From: Motacilla alba alba
Lineage: Eukaryota; Chordata; Aves; Passeriformes; Motacillidae
NCBI RefSeq assembly: GCF_015832195.1
Contig: NC_052046.1
Coordinates: 46,820,473-46,884,472 of the forward strand
Direction of reading: 5' to 3'
Length of the DNA: 64,000 bases
Shown here: positions 48,363 through 61,884 of the stretch, one piece after another
How the letters are laid out: every line of letters starts with the position of its first letter
How positions within the stretch are numbered: position 1 is the first letter of the stretch
The notes under the pieces: generated by a model
Told to the model about the DNA's origin: nothing
Database searches by the model: none
Seen by the model: the letters and a program-made list of their open reading frames with translations, nothing else
Position numbers and translations under genes: made by a program

Positions 48363-51300
48363 AATTATTAAAATCTGGTCCTCATTTAGTCATCTGCACA
48401 GACAAGCAGAGTCTAGCCCTGATAGTCCATTAGAGAGAAATCTTATTAACAGTGAAGACCCCTTAAAAGAAAATTGAGGGGAGGGCTGAATGCAGTATGT
48501 TTCTGTGTGCCCCCTAGGAAATGTTATTTTTATGTTTTGCAATGTTTATTTAAGAGTCTCAGGAGGCACTGTATATCTGCAGCTCATCTTATACTGGGAA
48601 AAGGCTCTAAACAAGGATGAAGTTGCAGGTGTAGCTCATTGAAACAAAATAGTTTTTTATCTTATGTAACAGGTGCCTTAATGAAAAATATGTATGTTTT
48701 GAATCTCATAAAATAGAATATTTCACACTATAGTGAGTGTAACCATACACCAGGATGGTGTAGATTTGCAGATTAATAAGTAGTTATAAGTTCCAAAATC
48801 AAACACCAACATGAACCAGCCATGTGGTGTTCAAAGGGCAGCAAGTCCCCTCAGAAGTCACCAGTGAGGCTAAACAAAACACAGCAGCACTAATAGGGAG
48901 CATCGTGTCCCCTCAGTCTTATCGCAGGGTGACCTAATGCACCTTGCAAATCCCAGGGCCAGAGAAGATCCTGTCAGCTCCTGGGCAGCCCCTGAATTTT
49001 GCAGTGGGGATATATGCTGGCCACTGCAGACAGAGGGCCCCTCCAGCCACAGCTCCTGCCCCAAGCAGGGCTGAGTTGGCAAAATTCCCTCTTGCTCAAG
49101 ACCGGCAGTGATGCCCCTGGCACACTGGATTCAATGGCCATGCCTCAGTCCATGGCACATGAGAGGGACTGCTTCTCTTGATTTCAGCTAGGTAAATGTA
49201 GTCATCACAGTAGCCATGCTGACATGTCTCTCCTCCACCTCTTTCCCTGGCATTCCAAAATTTGGGGGGTTCTGGAAATGATAAAATGTGTGTTGCTTTT
49301 CTGGGATGTTTTACATATATTGTAATCTAGAAGCAGAATATAAATGAGAAGAATCAAAAGCTCTCAAATAGGTGCATGTTATATGCTGCCTTCTGATTCC
49401 CTGTACTTCCTCTTTCACCTAGTAGCAATATGCCTTTTATGCCAAAAAATAAACCCCTTAGCTCCAGGCCCCACATATCCTCTTGTGTTTCCCTAACTAG
49501 CATGTACCAAAGGTATGAGAATCTTCTTTTGAACCAGCCATTTAAAGAATACTTGTCACCTGTATTTTTCAGTTGCTTGAAATGAATAAAAGATGATGAT
49601 ATATAATATCTATAGTTTCTACATACAACTGAGAACCAATAATATCAACTTATTCACTGCTATACAAGGAGGAAGAAAACTAAGTATTCCTTCAACATTT
49701 AATTTAGGGACTAAAAATTCTTTAAGCGTTATAGAATCATGGGGCCAAAGGTACTCCCCATGCCAAGGCACCAAGTCAAGTCAGTGGAAATACACGCAAT
49801 AACTCAGATCCTGAAGCAGTGAAGCCTGGGCTTTTTGTCTTTTTTCTTTTTGCCTCTTCTTCAGTCAGAATTTCTTCCCTTCTTTACCAATGTGATAATC
49901 TTTATACAGCATCCTACAAGTGGCTGAGGCACTTCATCATTTCTCTGACAATGGGTAGATGCAGACTACCCCTTTTCAGCAAAGCAGGGCTGCCACTGAG
50001 AGTGCAAATATTTCTTCCTAGGAACAAAACAACTGAAACCTCTTTGGAAATGTTCTTTACTTTGATACCCACACTTGTCTTAAAAAAAAAAAATCCTTTA
50101 AGCTGTCATTTTCACATCAATCATGCATAATGCTATGCTGAGTTATGGTGATTAGTTAGGTACTTTTTTCTGACTATAATATTTTCACCTGTTTTAAAAG
50201 AAAATGCAAAATTCTGGGTCATAAAACCAAGACCGTTTAGAGAAGAAGAAAACTACTATTTAAGTATTAATTTTGGATGTGCAAAGAAAAAATTTCCCAG
50301 TTGTACCTCTGCACCACTTCTCAGTGTTTATTTGTAGGGTAGCTGATAAAGCATAAATCATCCATTTTGGAACAATGGGGCCCGTTGATAGTGGTTGCAC
50401 CAAATGAGAATGCTATGTGTATTCCTGGCTCTTCGAACAGGTGGCTAAAGAAGAAATGCCATTAGCATGTAAGAATGCTAACAGTATTTGAAAATGGAAC
50501 AAATGGCTTAATTTTCAAAGGCTAGTCACTTCAGACTTCTTGGTGTTCTTCACTGAAATGAAAGATTTTTGATTCCTTAGAAAGCCAAGCACTCTACTGC
50601 AAATTAAATGGTCCTTTTAATTCTATACCCAAGTTTCATGCAGTGACTCTTTCCTGCTGTTAACACATAGTTTTGTCAGAAGATAACAGGGAGCAGTTAT
50701 GCTTGAGGATTGGTCATAGACTGCAGATCGTCCACAAAGCTTAGGCCCCTGCCCCCGCGTAAGCAAAATGAGCAGTTCAGCAGGTTAAATCAGCTGAACC
50801 AACCCACTTACCCATCTAAAAACATGGTGAAATAAAAAGGTGTGACACATGACATTGGCTAACTCTAGTAAATTCTGTAATTTGATGCAACTAACAGAAA
50901 AAAAGTACCAGAAGTATAATGAATCTGAATACCATTCCTCATAAAAATCAATGTACTTTTGAACAAAACACTTTTCAAATTCATAATCAGCACCAAGTTC
51001 TATAAGGCAAGATGACCATTTTCTTCAGGAATCTCTTAATCATTAATTGATATCAACAATCCTATTTCTAGCCACTAGACAGCAAATCTGAACTAAAGCA
51101 GGACAACTTTGCAGCTCTTTCAATCTGTGTATGCCCTCAGGAATGGAGGGAACAGATATTTGCTTGTGACAAAGAAACAGAAAAAATGGAGGAACGTAAA
51201 ATTACACACATAAAATACAAGAAACTATGCTGCATGCACTTTGGGTAGGACGTGTAATTAAGGCATTATGCCCTGTATTTGCTGAGGAGCACAGGACCTC

Positions 51301-52817
51301 TAAGGTGTGGCAACAAGGTTTATTTTTGTTGAGATTATCCTGCTAATGTACATTTAGCAGTTAACATCTTAAATGGTTGCACACTTAATTTTTCAATCTG
51401 TAGTTTTTATGCTTCTCCTGTAAGCACACACCAGCGACATCACCAGCACAGCATAACTACAGCATTCTCAGCCTGGCAATGGGCTCTGGTGAGATACAGT
51501 CTAAAAGCAGGTAGGATTTACTATCCCAGTCAGATATGGGAGTACAGTCATGTACTGGGAGGAAAATAACTATGTGCATCATGCTACATTTATGATGTTG
51601 TCATTCTATCAGCTTTTCTTTTGTCAGAATTAAAACGTAAGAAGAAAAGCACTGATGAGGAGTAAAGCAGACCATAGAAGAAAAGCACACATAAAATCTC
51701 ATAGAGGTTTATCAGTTCTGTTTCAAAGCTAACCATTCCTTTTTCATGCACAGTACCTGGATAGTAATTCATCACTGGGCAGGGTACCTTGCAGATTTTT
51801 TTATTACTACCAATTTTAACTTAATATTGTTTCACATATCCTCATGAAATTTCACAGGACTTTGTGTATTTGTTAACTTAAAGCAGAAATCACTGCTGCC
51901 AGCTGTTTTCTAACGTCATTTTTCCCAAAATAAATGTGTTGCATTTTATGACATTCAGATTTTATACAACAGGTCTGAAGAGAATGAAAGTGATTTTACA
52001 GGTAATTGTGGGTTGTAAGGTCTTTCATAACTCCATTTCTACCATCAGGATACAGACACTCTGCAAAGGAGTCCCCTCATTCTGTTGGCCTCAAAAAAAT
52101 TGGTTTTTATACTGCTAAGAAACACGCTTTGCAAAATTGCATTGTCATAGAAGAAAAGAGAGAGAAAAGAACAGCTAGATTTCAAAAGTCAACATTTTCT
52201 CAGCAGTGGAGGTAAAATGCTGTGTTCATTTGTATTTGAAAGTTATCAACTATTTACAGTTATGAATTATTTCACTAGAAGTGTTATGTACTGGAAGTGT
52301 TTTGTTGGTTTTGGATATATTTTATCATTGCAAATTGGTTTTAAGAGTCAAAAATTACTGCATTTGTGACAAGCATTCATTATGTGCTAAACTTAAAGGG
52401 AAATGTGAGCATGTGGATGTGCAGCATTGTGCATAAAAAATACAGTACAGACATTATCTAAGTTCAAGTGCATAAGTTGCTAATTTTTTGTGGCTCTGTG
52501 TAAACACAGACGTGTTAGACTTTCAAACTCCAGAAGGCATCTTACATACTCTGGGTCTTGTTACAGAAACATAGTTACCTAATAATTTTTTAGGCTTTGG
52601 GGGTTCTCTGAGATGTCTGAATAGGCTGACAGATGGTGCAAGACCTCTGTGCCCTTCTGGGAGCAACTGGGAGGCCCCCAGACAAGGCTCATTAGCATGT
52701 TAGATAGCACAGGATGACTGCACGGAGGGAAAGAAATCCCAGCCTCCCAGGTCCACCCGCCAAAATCCAGCTCTCCTGCAACTGGCCTTTTCTCTTATTG
52801 ACCTCTGATGCCCCCAG

Positions 52818-53000
52818 TGCATTAAGCCAGAGCTGAAGGACAGACTACTGGCACTCCACATTGTGGAGTGGGATTGGAAAGCAGCCATTCCTGAGCTGGA
52901 GAGCTTTCTGATCACGCTGTATTTACAGGGGAAGTTAGTCCTGGAAGCCACAATTATGTCAACAAGCTTTTCTAATGAATCTCTTTCCGAGCCAAACCTC
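52818..53000 (+). other. Candidate coding exon or degraded coding segment
   Basis: A pyrimidine-rich stretch ending TGCCCCCAG precedes 52818, as in a splice acceptor. From there one frame stays open for 61 codons to a TAG at 53001. It reads CIKPELKDRLLALHIVEWDW, then KAAIPELESFLITLYLQGK, amphipathic and protein-like with two Trp. The frame is closed by a TGA twelve bases upstream of the start, so it would have to be a spliced or terminal exon. A donor within it (GAAGTTAGT near 52932) is weak. I cannot name a family. Confidence 0.15.
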
Positions 53001-54207
53001 TAGATAAGCCCTGAACTTTAATATTATCTGTTACACAACTCAGAGTAAAGCTCAAATCCATTAAATTGTCTTGTTATGAACACTTACAGTTTAAACTTTG
53101 AAGATGTAACATGTTTAAATCCCTAAGAGCGAATCAGGAAACCTTCTCCCTCTGAAGCCTCCAGACTGGCAGCTAGCAAGATAATTCATCCCTGCTCTCT
53201 GTACAGCAACAGGCCAGCGGAAAGTGTAACATGTCTTTTACTGCATTAAGGTATCAAGGAATGAAATGAAAATGGACACTTTATGTCAGCATAGCAAAAA
53301 CATAACTGCTCAAATAGGCTAGAAAAACTGAGCATTTAAAAGGCATTTCTTTTCTTCTCCAAGTATGTGTCTAAAGCATATTTAGCCCTTCTGCAAAAGA
53401 GAGTCTGTGAACCACATGTCATCTTGTACAGATGGGTGAATGTCTCTCACTGAAAATTTCAACTGCAAACATATTACCTAGAGGTTCTAGAGAAACCTTG
53501 TTTCTACTGTCAGTATTTTAGCATTAAGGACCTGGATTCCCTAAAACTGGACCATAGCATGGCTGTACTACAGACACAAAAATAGACACCTGTTCATTAT
53601 CCAACACAATAAACATGCACTCTCAGATCCAGCCTGCTGAGCAGCAGACAGACATCCTCAAACTCAAAGCCATGGTCCTGCCTGACACACCCTTAATTCT
53701 CAGCTGCCATTAATACAGGATGTGAACCAAGCAAGAGGATGTACTGAGGTTCTCATTTCATTGTTGCGGGTAACAAGCCTGCTGTGATTCTCATAAATGC
53801 CTTGATAGGGATGAACCTTTACACCAGAAATAATTTGTAAAACCATGTCCAGTAAACCTTCTGAAACAACCTCTCACCCAGAGGGATTATATGCTGAATT
53901 AAGATCACTCACAGAGCATGTTAAAATCAACCTTAGAGAGAGTTAAAGTGGGCAACCCAAGTTTACAAACCTTTGGGCATAACTTAAATAGTTCAACACT
54001 GAAGTCCGATCTACTATGATTCCAGTTTCTGACTTTGTCCTCAGCAATGCATTTGACAAAATTAGGATGGTGATGTCACGTAACCCCAAGAGAAAGTAAG
54101 ATCTGCTGGTTTCAGCAGAAGAGTCCAGCCATTCAGGGTTCAGCCCCACCGCAGAACATGAAACATCCTCCATGGCGCAAAGAAAATGTGACCCTCAACC
54201 ACTGCTG

Positions 54208-54235
54208 CTCCTTGGAGGTCTTTTGCTCCAAGGAG
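54208..54235. repeat. Perfect 10-bp inverted repeat
   Basis: CTCCTTGGAG at 54208-54217 and CTCCAAGGAG at 54226-54235 can form a stem with an 8-base loop, GTCTTTTG. No histone-type or snoRNA context is visible. Confidence 0.7.
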
Positions 54236-54480
54236 AGTTCCTTCTGTTTCCCCCTTAGGCATCTGAGAAGGCATTTTTGCCTAAGTTTTGCCCAGGCTGG
54301 GCACACTGAACTCCACAGAGCATAGATGGGCCAGACACCTGTTTGTCATTTCACCTGCTAGCTAACAGGGCTGGAAAGGCTTTCAGTAAGTCTGTAAGGC
54401 ACCAGGACAGGAAAGTGCCAACCGGCACAGCATAGCAAGGTAGTCCCCAAACTGCTATTTGATCATACTGTCACATGTCT

Positions 54481-54493
54481 TGTGTGTGTGTGT
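54481..54493 (+). repeat. (TG)n dinucleotide repeat
   Basis: A short TG run following CATGTCT. Below typical polymorphic length. Confidence 0.75.
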
Positions 54494-54779
54494 ACATGCA
54501 GGAGGGTATAGGAGAAGGGAGAACAGACAGATAGCCATTAGAGAGGTTTACAATAACAAACCAGCTTTGTAATCCCTTCTCAAATTGCAGCTACCAACTT
54601 TCCTACAATTGGGTTCTGACTCTTATACAAGCTGCAAATTCATGCAAATCCTGAGTCACTGTTTGGCAGGGTATAGTGTTTTGGTGTACCCTGCTGTGGT
54701 TAATCACTGCATTTGAAATTCAGTTCTTCTTAGCCTTCTTCAGGAAGGTGTTACAGAAAATCATCATTTAAACACCCAG

Positions 54780-54900
54780 CTCATTAGGAATCTGATGAAG
54801 CACTAGCAGAGAAAATGTTGCTGTCTAATTGAGTCATTTGCATTGGATGTAATAGTTATTAATTCACAGGTTTTATTAAAGCAAGTAAATCATTAGATTC
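54780..54900. promoter_or_regulatory. Possible regulatory block with homeodomain, AP-1 and octamer sites
   Basis: The string TAATTGAGTCATTTGCAT at 54826-54843 overlaps three exact cores: TAATT (homeodomain), TGAGTCA (AP-1, 54830-54836) and ATTTGCAT (the complement of the POU octamer ATGCAAAT, 54836-54843). TTATTAATTC and AATCATTAG follow within 60 bp. Motif presence is direct. Regulatory function is inference. Confidence 0.25.
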
Positions 54901-56428
54901 ATGGAAATGCTATAGTAGTTGAAAAAAGGCTCCTAGCATTGTTGTTTAGATTCAGAACTTCTTTGTGTGAGAGCACAGTGGATTCAGCTGTGGTAAATTG
55001 TCAAAAATTGGCAAAGAGACATGAAAATTTCACTTTTCTACACATCCAGGACACAACTATTTATTTGATGGAGAATTTAGCCAGGGAGCAAGAAACAAGT
55101 CTTTCCAGAGGAATCTTCACTCAAATTCACAGACAAAAGAATGAGGAATTTGACTGGGTTGGATATAGCTGATTTACATATTTGACCTCATCTGCTCTGG
55201 TGCTATAGTGGTTTTCAAACCACACTAGATGAGAGGGCAGTAAAAACTGCTTCAGTGCAACCCTAACCTATAGATGAAACTACAGCCTGGGGCTCTCTGT
55301 AGACAAATAGGACCTGGTATCTTTTCCTGGAAGTTCTTTATAGAAGGATAGAACTTAGGCTACCCTTTGTCTCAATAAGATTTGATCAGTAATGTACTTT
55401 TAAGAAACAAACATTTTTAATAATATTACTTCTTTCACCAGCATTTTTTCTCAGAAATACAAAACAGGTACGGACCAATCTGAGTAGTAAACAAAGTAAA
55501 TATCCTCTGATCTCACTAATGAGTCAAAAATATGATACACATTATGTTGCATAACATTGTTCCAATTACACTGCTGAGGTCTTTATCGGAATGTCAGTTA
55601 AGGTGATGTTTCCATCTCTTCCATACATGTGCTCACATATTTGTCTGACCCCCACAGAGGAAAAAACTGCATTTGAAATCCCAGGTGAAATAAATAGAAA
55701 TGTCATAGCAGAAAGGCTGAATATAAAATAAATGCCAATGGTACAGCAAACCTTAGTCCATTGGTAATAGTTGTTTTAAAGGACTGATAATTTTTTGCTA
55801 TTTGTTTCATTACTTTTTGCCTTCCTCCTTTCTTCATATTTGCACTTTTACCACTGGTACAAACAACTCTCTCTGCCATGCAGTTACCATAATTATGTCA
55901 CTACCAAATCATTCTTCCCCATGGTTTCCTGGGGCTGCTGTTTAGTGACTCATTGTAACATCATGCCTCAAAGTAATTAAGTTCTTCCTATCAAACCTTC
56001 TAAGAATTTTTGGAAAGGTGAATCAGAAGACATCCTCTCCATTACTTAAGTATCCCAATATTTATTTCTCTCATAGATAAGTTATTTTCCCTCTAGTAAT
56101 GAAATTAATGTAAAGTGAGTATCAAAGATCATTTTCAGTTATTTGTACAGCAGCAAGTAGCAACCACTTGAGAAAAGAATCAAAAACACTCCTCCTGCAC
56201 TGTTGTAATTACTTTTAAAGATCCATGCATCAGTCTTGCAGCACCACTGAAGAGCCTTCGTGACACACAGCACTGTAAAGACTGTCCCTAGCCCTGCAGC
56301 ATTCAGCTAGATCCTCATAGATATTTGGCATTCAGTTTTACACAATCTCAGCGGAAACTTTGGGAGAACTTAGACTTTTACAGATCTTTTAAGATGTCCT
56401 GAACTCTGTAGGAGGGGGAAGGAGGGAG

Positions 56429-56461
56429 ACACAGACAGAGAAAGATGGACAGACAGACAGA
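56429..56461 (+). repeat. (GACA)n-type simple repeat
   Basis: GACACAGACAGAG, an interruption, then GGACAGACAGACAGA. A short decayed tetranucleotide microsatellite in a purine-rich stretch. Confidence 0.75.
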
Positions 56462-59400
56462 AATCTGGAGTAGAGGAAGGTAAATATTGCAATTAGTTTT
56501 TCAAATAAATAAGTTGTGCACAGACAGTACAGGTGAGATGTTAAAAAGCTGACAGTACTGATTTAAACATGCAACAATGTGATGGCAGAAGCTCCATTTT
56601 TCTTCAGTGGTCCTCAATCAGAGTAGCAGGACAGATTTTTCAAAAGTCAGCTACGGTCTTATGAAATAGTTTGTGGCAGAAATATGAACTGAACCTAGTG
56701 TTTGAGGAAGACCACTAAGTATATTCCATTACAAATATCTCAGAGTCTTATCAAGTTGTGGACTGTTTTTTTATAGGAAAAAAACTTCTGTAGGAAAATT
56801 ATGATGCTACTCAGTTTCTTCCTGCCATGTGTTACTGACAGAAAGCCAGAGAGTATCTGTTGCAGTGGCTGTATGTCATCTACATGCAATAGCTTATCCA
56901 ATAAGAACATTATTACAATATTAATACTGGTGGCTTTGCAGGGACAGTTTGTTCTGTTAAACAATTTACTTCAAATGCAAAATCTGTTCCAAATGTGGCT
57001 ACAATTTTGTAAATAACACTGCTACTGTTATGTAATTGTGTGTGATTTAATATCTACACACAAACAAAATCAACAGCGGAGTTTATAGTTTCAATTCCAC
57101 CTTTGTAGTTGCATTAGAGTAGCCTACAGTCTTCAGGTATTTCCCAACTCAATTTTAAATTTCTAATGTTATTCAGCTTTACGATTTTCCATGCCGATAT
57201 CCACTAACATTATGTCAGAAAACAAAAAGAAACTTGCTACAGTGTCATCCCTTGCATATTCTGTGTAAGTTCATCAGACATAGATTCATCTTGGTTTAAA
57301 AATTTAGCATGACAATGAACCTCTCATCAAAATACTGCAAGGACAAATAATGTCACCAAAAAGCACAGAACTGTATTTTGATTGTGCAGCCATGAAAAGT
57401 TTGTGAAGGTAAGAGGGCATATACAAAATTAACCTCACCTCTGGAGCAAAACATCCTGAAGAAAGGCAAAGCACTCACTGAAGGCCAGGGCACTGCAAGC
57501 TGAACAGTATAGACTGACTTCAGCCATTGCTGCCCTTGTCCTGGACCTGCTAGGGTACTTCTGCTTGCCCAGGTCTCCTTTGGGTGCTGTGCAGTGTCTG
57601 TAAGCTCAAAAACAGTTGTTACACAGCTCTCTGTCCAAAATAACAAGAAATTACATCACAGTCCAGTACAGCATTCTTTTCAGCATGATGGAGGGATCTG
57701 GAGAACAAATGTCCCACCAGCAAAGATTAAGAGTAGAACAAAAAACTGAATCAAACAAAGAGCAAGACAAATTGACACTGCAGACACATGAAACGAGTCA
57801 AGCAGATTCCTTGGCACAAAACCAGAAATTTAGCTACCTAGGTCCCCATCAGAAAGCACTCTGATTGGTAACAAGTCCTCATGTTCCAGTCGTCAGTATT
57901 AAAGGAACGCAGCTCAGAGCTTCATAAAACTCTTCATTATCTAATTATGTAAAACTGTGAATTTGTACATGTCATATAGAGTAGCCTAAAATTATTCCAT
58001 CTGACTTTTGACAAAATGGTGTGAACAGGAACCTGTAGAGAAAGTGTCTTTTTAGATAAATCTGTTAGTGATCCACGGATTAAGGGGCAGTTGCACCGCT
58101 CATTCTAAGAAAACATTGACACAGAAGGTCAAGGAGCCTTTTTAAGACCCATGGACACCCACTGTTCACCTCTAAGGCACCCCACATTCAAAAGCTTATA
58201 TTGAGAAGCTTAGTGGATGTTCATAACGTCTGTCTTATAGTCCTCTAATTAGGTATCTATGTCAGCAGCTGCAACTTGGTTGACAGGCAATGGAGAAGAG
58301 CCTATCTTAACACATAAGTATCAGTACTATGTTACGTCAGAATTTTATGTAGCAGAATATCCTCTTTCGACTTGTGGTCATCATTTTATTAAGGAATAAA
58401 ATGCCCACGGAACAAGGGCATCCCAGATCCTAGCACAAACCCATCATGGAATTCCATTACTGTCCCTGCCCCAGCAGGAAAGCCCACCATTATCTGCCTC
58501 AGCATGGTTACTCCCCTTCAGCTTATTTTACGGCTGTGCTTTCCCTTGTACATTTAGACTGTTTATCTAGTGCCTTTCAAAGACCTTACTGAAGGAATTT
58601 TGCCAAAAGCCTTTCAGAAATCTGGGTAGTTTGTATCAAAAGGTCTCCCATAGCTAACATGTTTTGGCAAATCACTTCAAAGAACACATTGGTTATTGAG
58701 GTAGGACTTCCCTTTGCAGAAGTTAGTATTAACTCTTTGCAAACACATAATATTTTTCTGTGTTCACTCTTTCCATTCCTTTCTTGCAATTTCTACCAGT
58801 TTTTCTACTATGCACTTTATTTTTGCATGCCTCTACCTCCCTGAGACCTCAGCTGAAATGCTGGAATTTTTAGTCAAGTGTCACATTTACCAGCTATGAA
58901 AACAGTGCAAAGCCCATGGTTACACACCAGTGCAAATCATTGAGATGTTTCACATCTGAACACCTCTAAAACTCTTAAGTCAATGTCATCTGCTTCTAAT
59001 ACTATGTGACAGTTCATTTACTGCTCCATAATTTTAATTTTGGGATGGTCATTGATTAGCCTGTCACAAAGAAAAGCTCTAAGGCGGGAATCTCCCTGGC
59101 TTTTTCTACTCTGAAGGCTTTGTTTGCTTGTTCTGCAACATCTTTGTCTTACCTAAATCCTCCTTTGATACCTGTATCATCTATTTGGCCCTACAAACTC
59201 TAGCATGGTTCCTGTTCTTGATGCATTTGAAGAGATATTTATTCTGTCTGTTAACTGTTTCTCAAACTCTTTTTTTGACAGATAATTGTATTTAGACATT
59301 GAACCTGCCAGGGGTTATGATCCTTTTCATTTTCTTCATTTGGATAGCATGCCAGAATTTGAAGTATTAATTTTAACATGCAGTAAGTTTTCTCTCCCTA

Positions 59401-59505
59401 CTCTAAAAAACTTGGCTTCCTCTTGCACTCAATCCTTTCTTAGTAGGTGTAACCTCTGGTGTGTGCATTAAATCTGGGTCTGCAGAAAGCCACCATACAG
59501 CCCAG

Positions 59506-59528
59506 AAAAAAAAAAAAAAAAAAAAAAA
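59506..59528 (+). repeat. Poly(A) run, 23 A
   Basis: An uninterrupted A-run. The variant poly(A) signal ATTAAA lies about 34 bp upstream (59467-59472), slightly farther than usual. The preceding DNA shows no coding frame I recognise. Confidence 0.85.
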
Positions 59529-61573
59529 GATCAGGTGCTGTGAAAGACAGGTGGATGTAACCTAACTTCTAACTTGCTCCAGGATTGTATTATGCTTAAA
59601 GTTTGACAGCACCAATTTTACCTTTAAGGATAAGGAGTAATCAGGGAATGCTTTAAGAAAAAGTCTATAACAAACTGTGATAGGATTTACAATTGAAAGA
59701 CTTAGATGGTATTAACCACATATTTGCTAATACTGCATAACTTAATTAGTAATGAAAAAGTATTACAGTGGTAGAATGCACCCATAAGAATAAACACTTG
59801 GGTCTCAGTCCTCAGAAATTCCAGGCACACTTAGTGATTTAGATTTTTTCACCTTTTACTGTCTTCTTCTGAAGACAAAAAAAGCAGACTAGGTCCCTTT
59901 ATCTCTGCTACAGGTGGTGTTTGATGTGCACAAGCCAAGGATCCAGCAACATAAATGCACTTCTCGAAAGAGCAAGATTTGACTCTGTCTGATTAAAAGT
60001 AGTGAGTTAGCCCCTGGAATGAAGTATTGCAATATGGTAGATGGAATTGTGTTATACTTAAACTTTCAGCAAATTATTCATTCAAGAACAGAGTCAGTCA
60101 AAATCTTTGAATTTCTTGTCTTTGAAGATGCTGATCAATGGAACTTTTTTTGGTAACAAACACCTTTGAGGGTTTATTAATACAGGTCATTGAAAAATTT
60201 ACTATCCTACTAACTACAGAGAGGGGAAATTCCTCCTAGCTTTACATGTACATCTTCAAATATACAACACCCTAAAGGCAGCTCCCAGAAGACCAAGACT
60301 CCTTTCAATTTTCAGAGCAAAGTGCCTTTTTCTTCCGGTGATCTGTGAATCCAACAAATCCTACTTTCTTGTCCTTGAACACTGAATTAATAAGGACAAG
60401 TCACATCTCATGATCATGGCAAAATGCCAGCTAGCATTTCACAGCCCTACAGACTATGAAGCAAAAGGCTGAAATCAGAACCTTAGCAGAAAATACTTTT
60501 TCAGCTGATTTATAAAAAGGACAAGTGCTTCATCTCTGATATTATTCTAAACCTTGAAAGATATATGTACATTTCTTAATGCAGCTGCTTTCTTCTTATT
60601 CTTTCTTTCATATGCCTGGAGTTATATTGATCAGACACAGAAGCAAGCTGGTCATGGGCACCTACCATTGCTAAGCACAGGTAATACAATCATGGAGCAA
60701 GCTGCAAACACTCCAGTCCTTCTAAATGGCACTTGGGAGTGATGGACAAAAGGAGAAGTGCTATATGTAAGTACAGTTCAGCAGAGAAAAACCCACTTGA
60801 CTAAACCAGTGCTTACAGAAATGTGAATACACTGCTTGAACTCAGGCTGTGCAGATGTCACTCTGTCTTTATGCAGCATGTACTATTGATTTTGTTTAAC
60901 CCTGCAACATCTTCCTTCTGTTTCTGTTAAAGTTACTGGCTCACAGCTCTGCAAATGGCTGTGGCACAAAGACATCTGCAAAGGAACCAGAGCAACCCTC
61001 ATGTAACAAACCAAAATCATGTAGCAGAATGCAGGAGTTGGCCACAGTGCTGGGCAAGTGGTGTATGCCCAGTGGATCTGCTCCATCTGGATGACACTTT
61101 CTCGCTAAAGAAGGAGTAGAATTCAAAAAAACTGCAGAGGAGGGTGTGATAGGAGGACCAGCCAAGCAGGACAGGATACTCGCACAGATCAGTGAGCACA
61201 GAAATCCTCCAACCTCTCTTCCCTTACTCCTTCACATGGGAGGCATCAAAGTGATGTCACCCTGAAATCTGGTCTCCTTCTAAGTGCTGGGGGGGATGGC
61301 AGAGGTCCTGGGAAAAGTCTAAATTGCATTCTTACACAATCATGCTTTGAGGACTGTAGCCTGCTGTATGAACAGTTCACTTTAATTTGCTGTAGGAATG
61401 AAGCTCCAGGAAGGGCATCTGAGGACTTACAGAGTTGAGGCATAACAGACCCTTACTGCTCAGTTTTGTTGTTTCTGAGAGAGTTAAGGACCTGGGATGC
61501 AGGTTATAGGAATGACTCTTCTTCCTGTCACCATTATTTCAAAAAGGAAACTAATTCAGTCTATCAGAAAACT

Positions 61574-61598
61574 AAAAAAAAAAAAAAAAAAAAAAAAA
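61574..61598 (+). repeat. Poly(A) run, 25 A
   Basis: An uninterrupted A-run about 290 bp upstream of the CR1 fragment. It is not a CR1 tail, because CR1 ends in a short ATTCT-type repeat and not poly(A). Confidence 0.85.
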
Positions 61599-61884
61599 GA
61601 AAAATAGCTCCATATAACCTATACAGCATAAAATAAAGAGCATACAGAAACATTGACCACTCTGTAAACATTATTTTTACATGACCCCTTCCAAAAACAT
61701 GCAGCAATTCACAGATTGATCAAAGTTTGTCTACTTTTGCCAGGACTTTTCCTTTGAAAGGCAACTGTATAAATAATATTTTGTGTGCTGAGAAGCATAT
61801 CCTAAGTGTTACTGAAAGTGAGTTAAATCCCCAGGTTGCACAAAAATGTGAGTGCAAATCCACAGACACCAAGCAGGACAGTAA

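Larger units (their letters stand above)
43919..61884. other. Single-copy non-coding DNA, about 18 kb
   Basis: The longest interval without a recognisable transposon. No established gene was found. Two weak exon candidates (48181-48362 minus; 52818-53000 plus), a motif cluster (54780-54900), hairpins and microsatellites are listed separately. A direct repeat TTTCAAACTC with 13-bp period lies at 43960-43985. GC rises without CpG clustering at 48940-49140 and 52600-52930. Confidence 0.5.

Noticed and set aside
49730..49760. CR1 tail-like TATAGAATCATGG
   Set aside because: Only about 13 bp match, and the following sequence does not continue as CR1.
61574..61598. A-run as the tail of a LINE or retrocopy
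   Set aside because: No poly(A) signal upstream, and CR1 tails are not poly(A).
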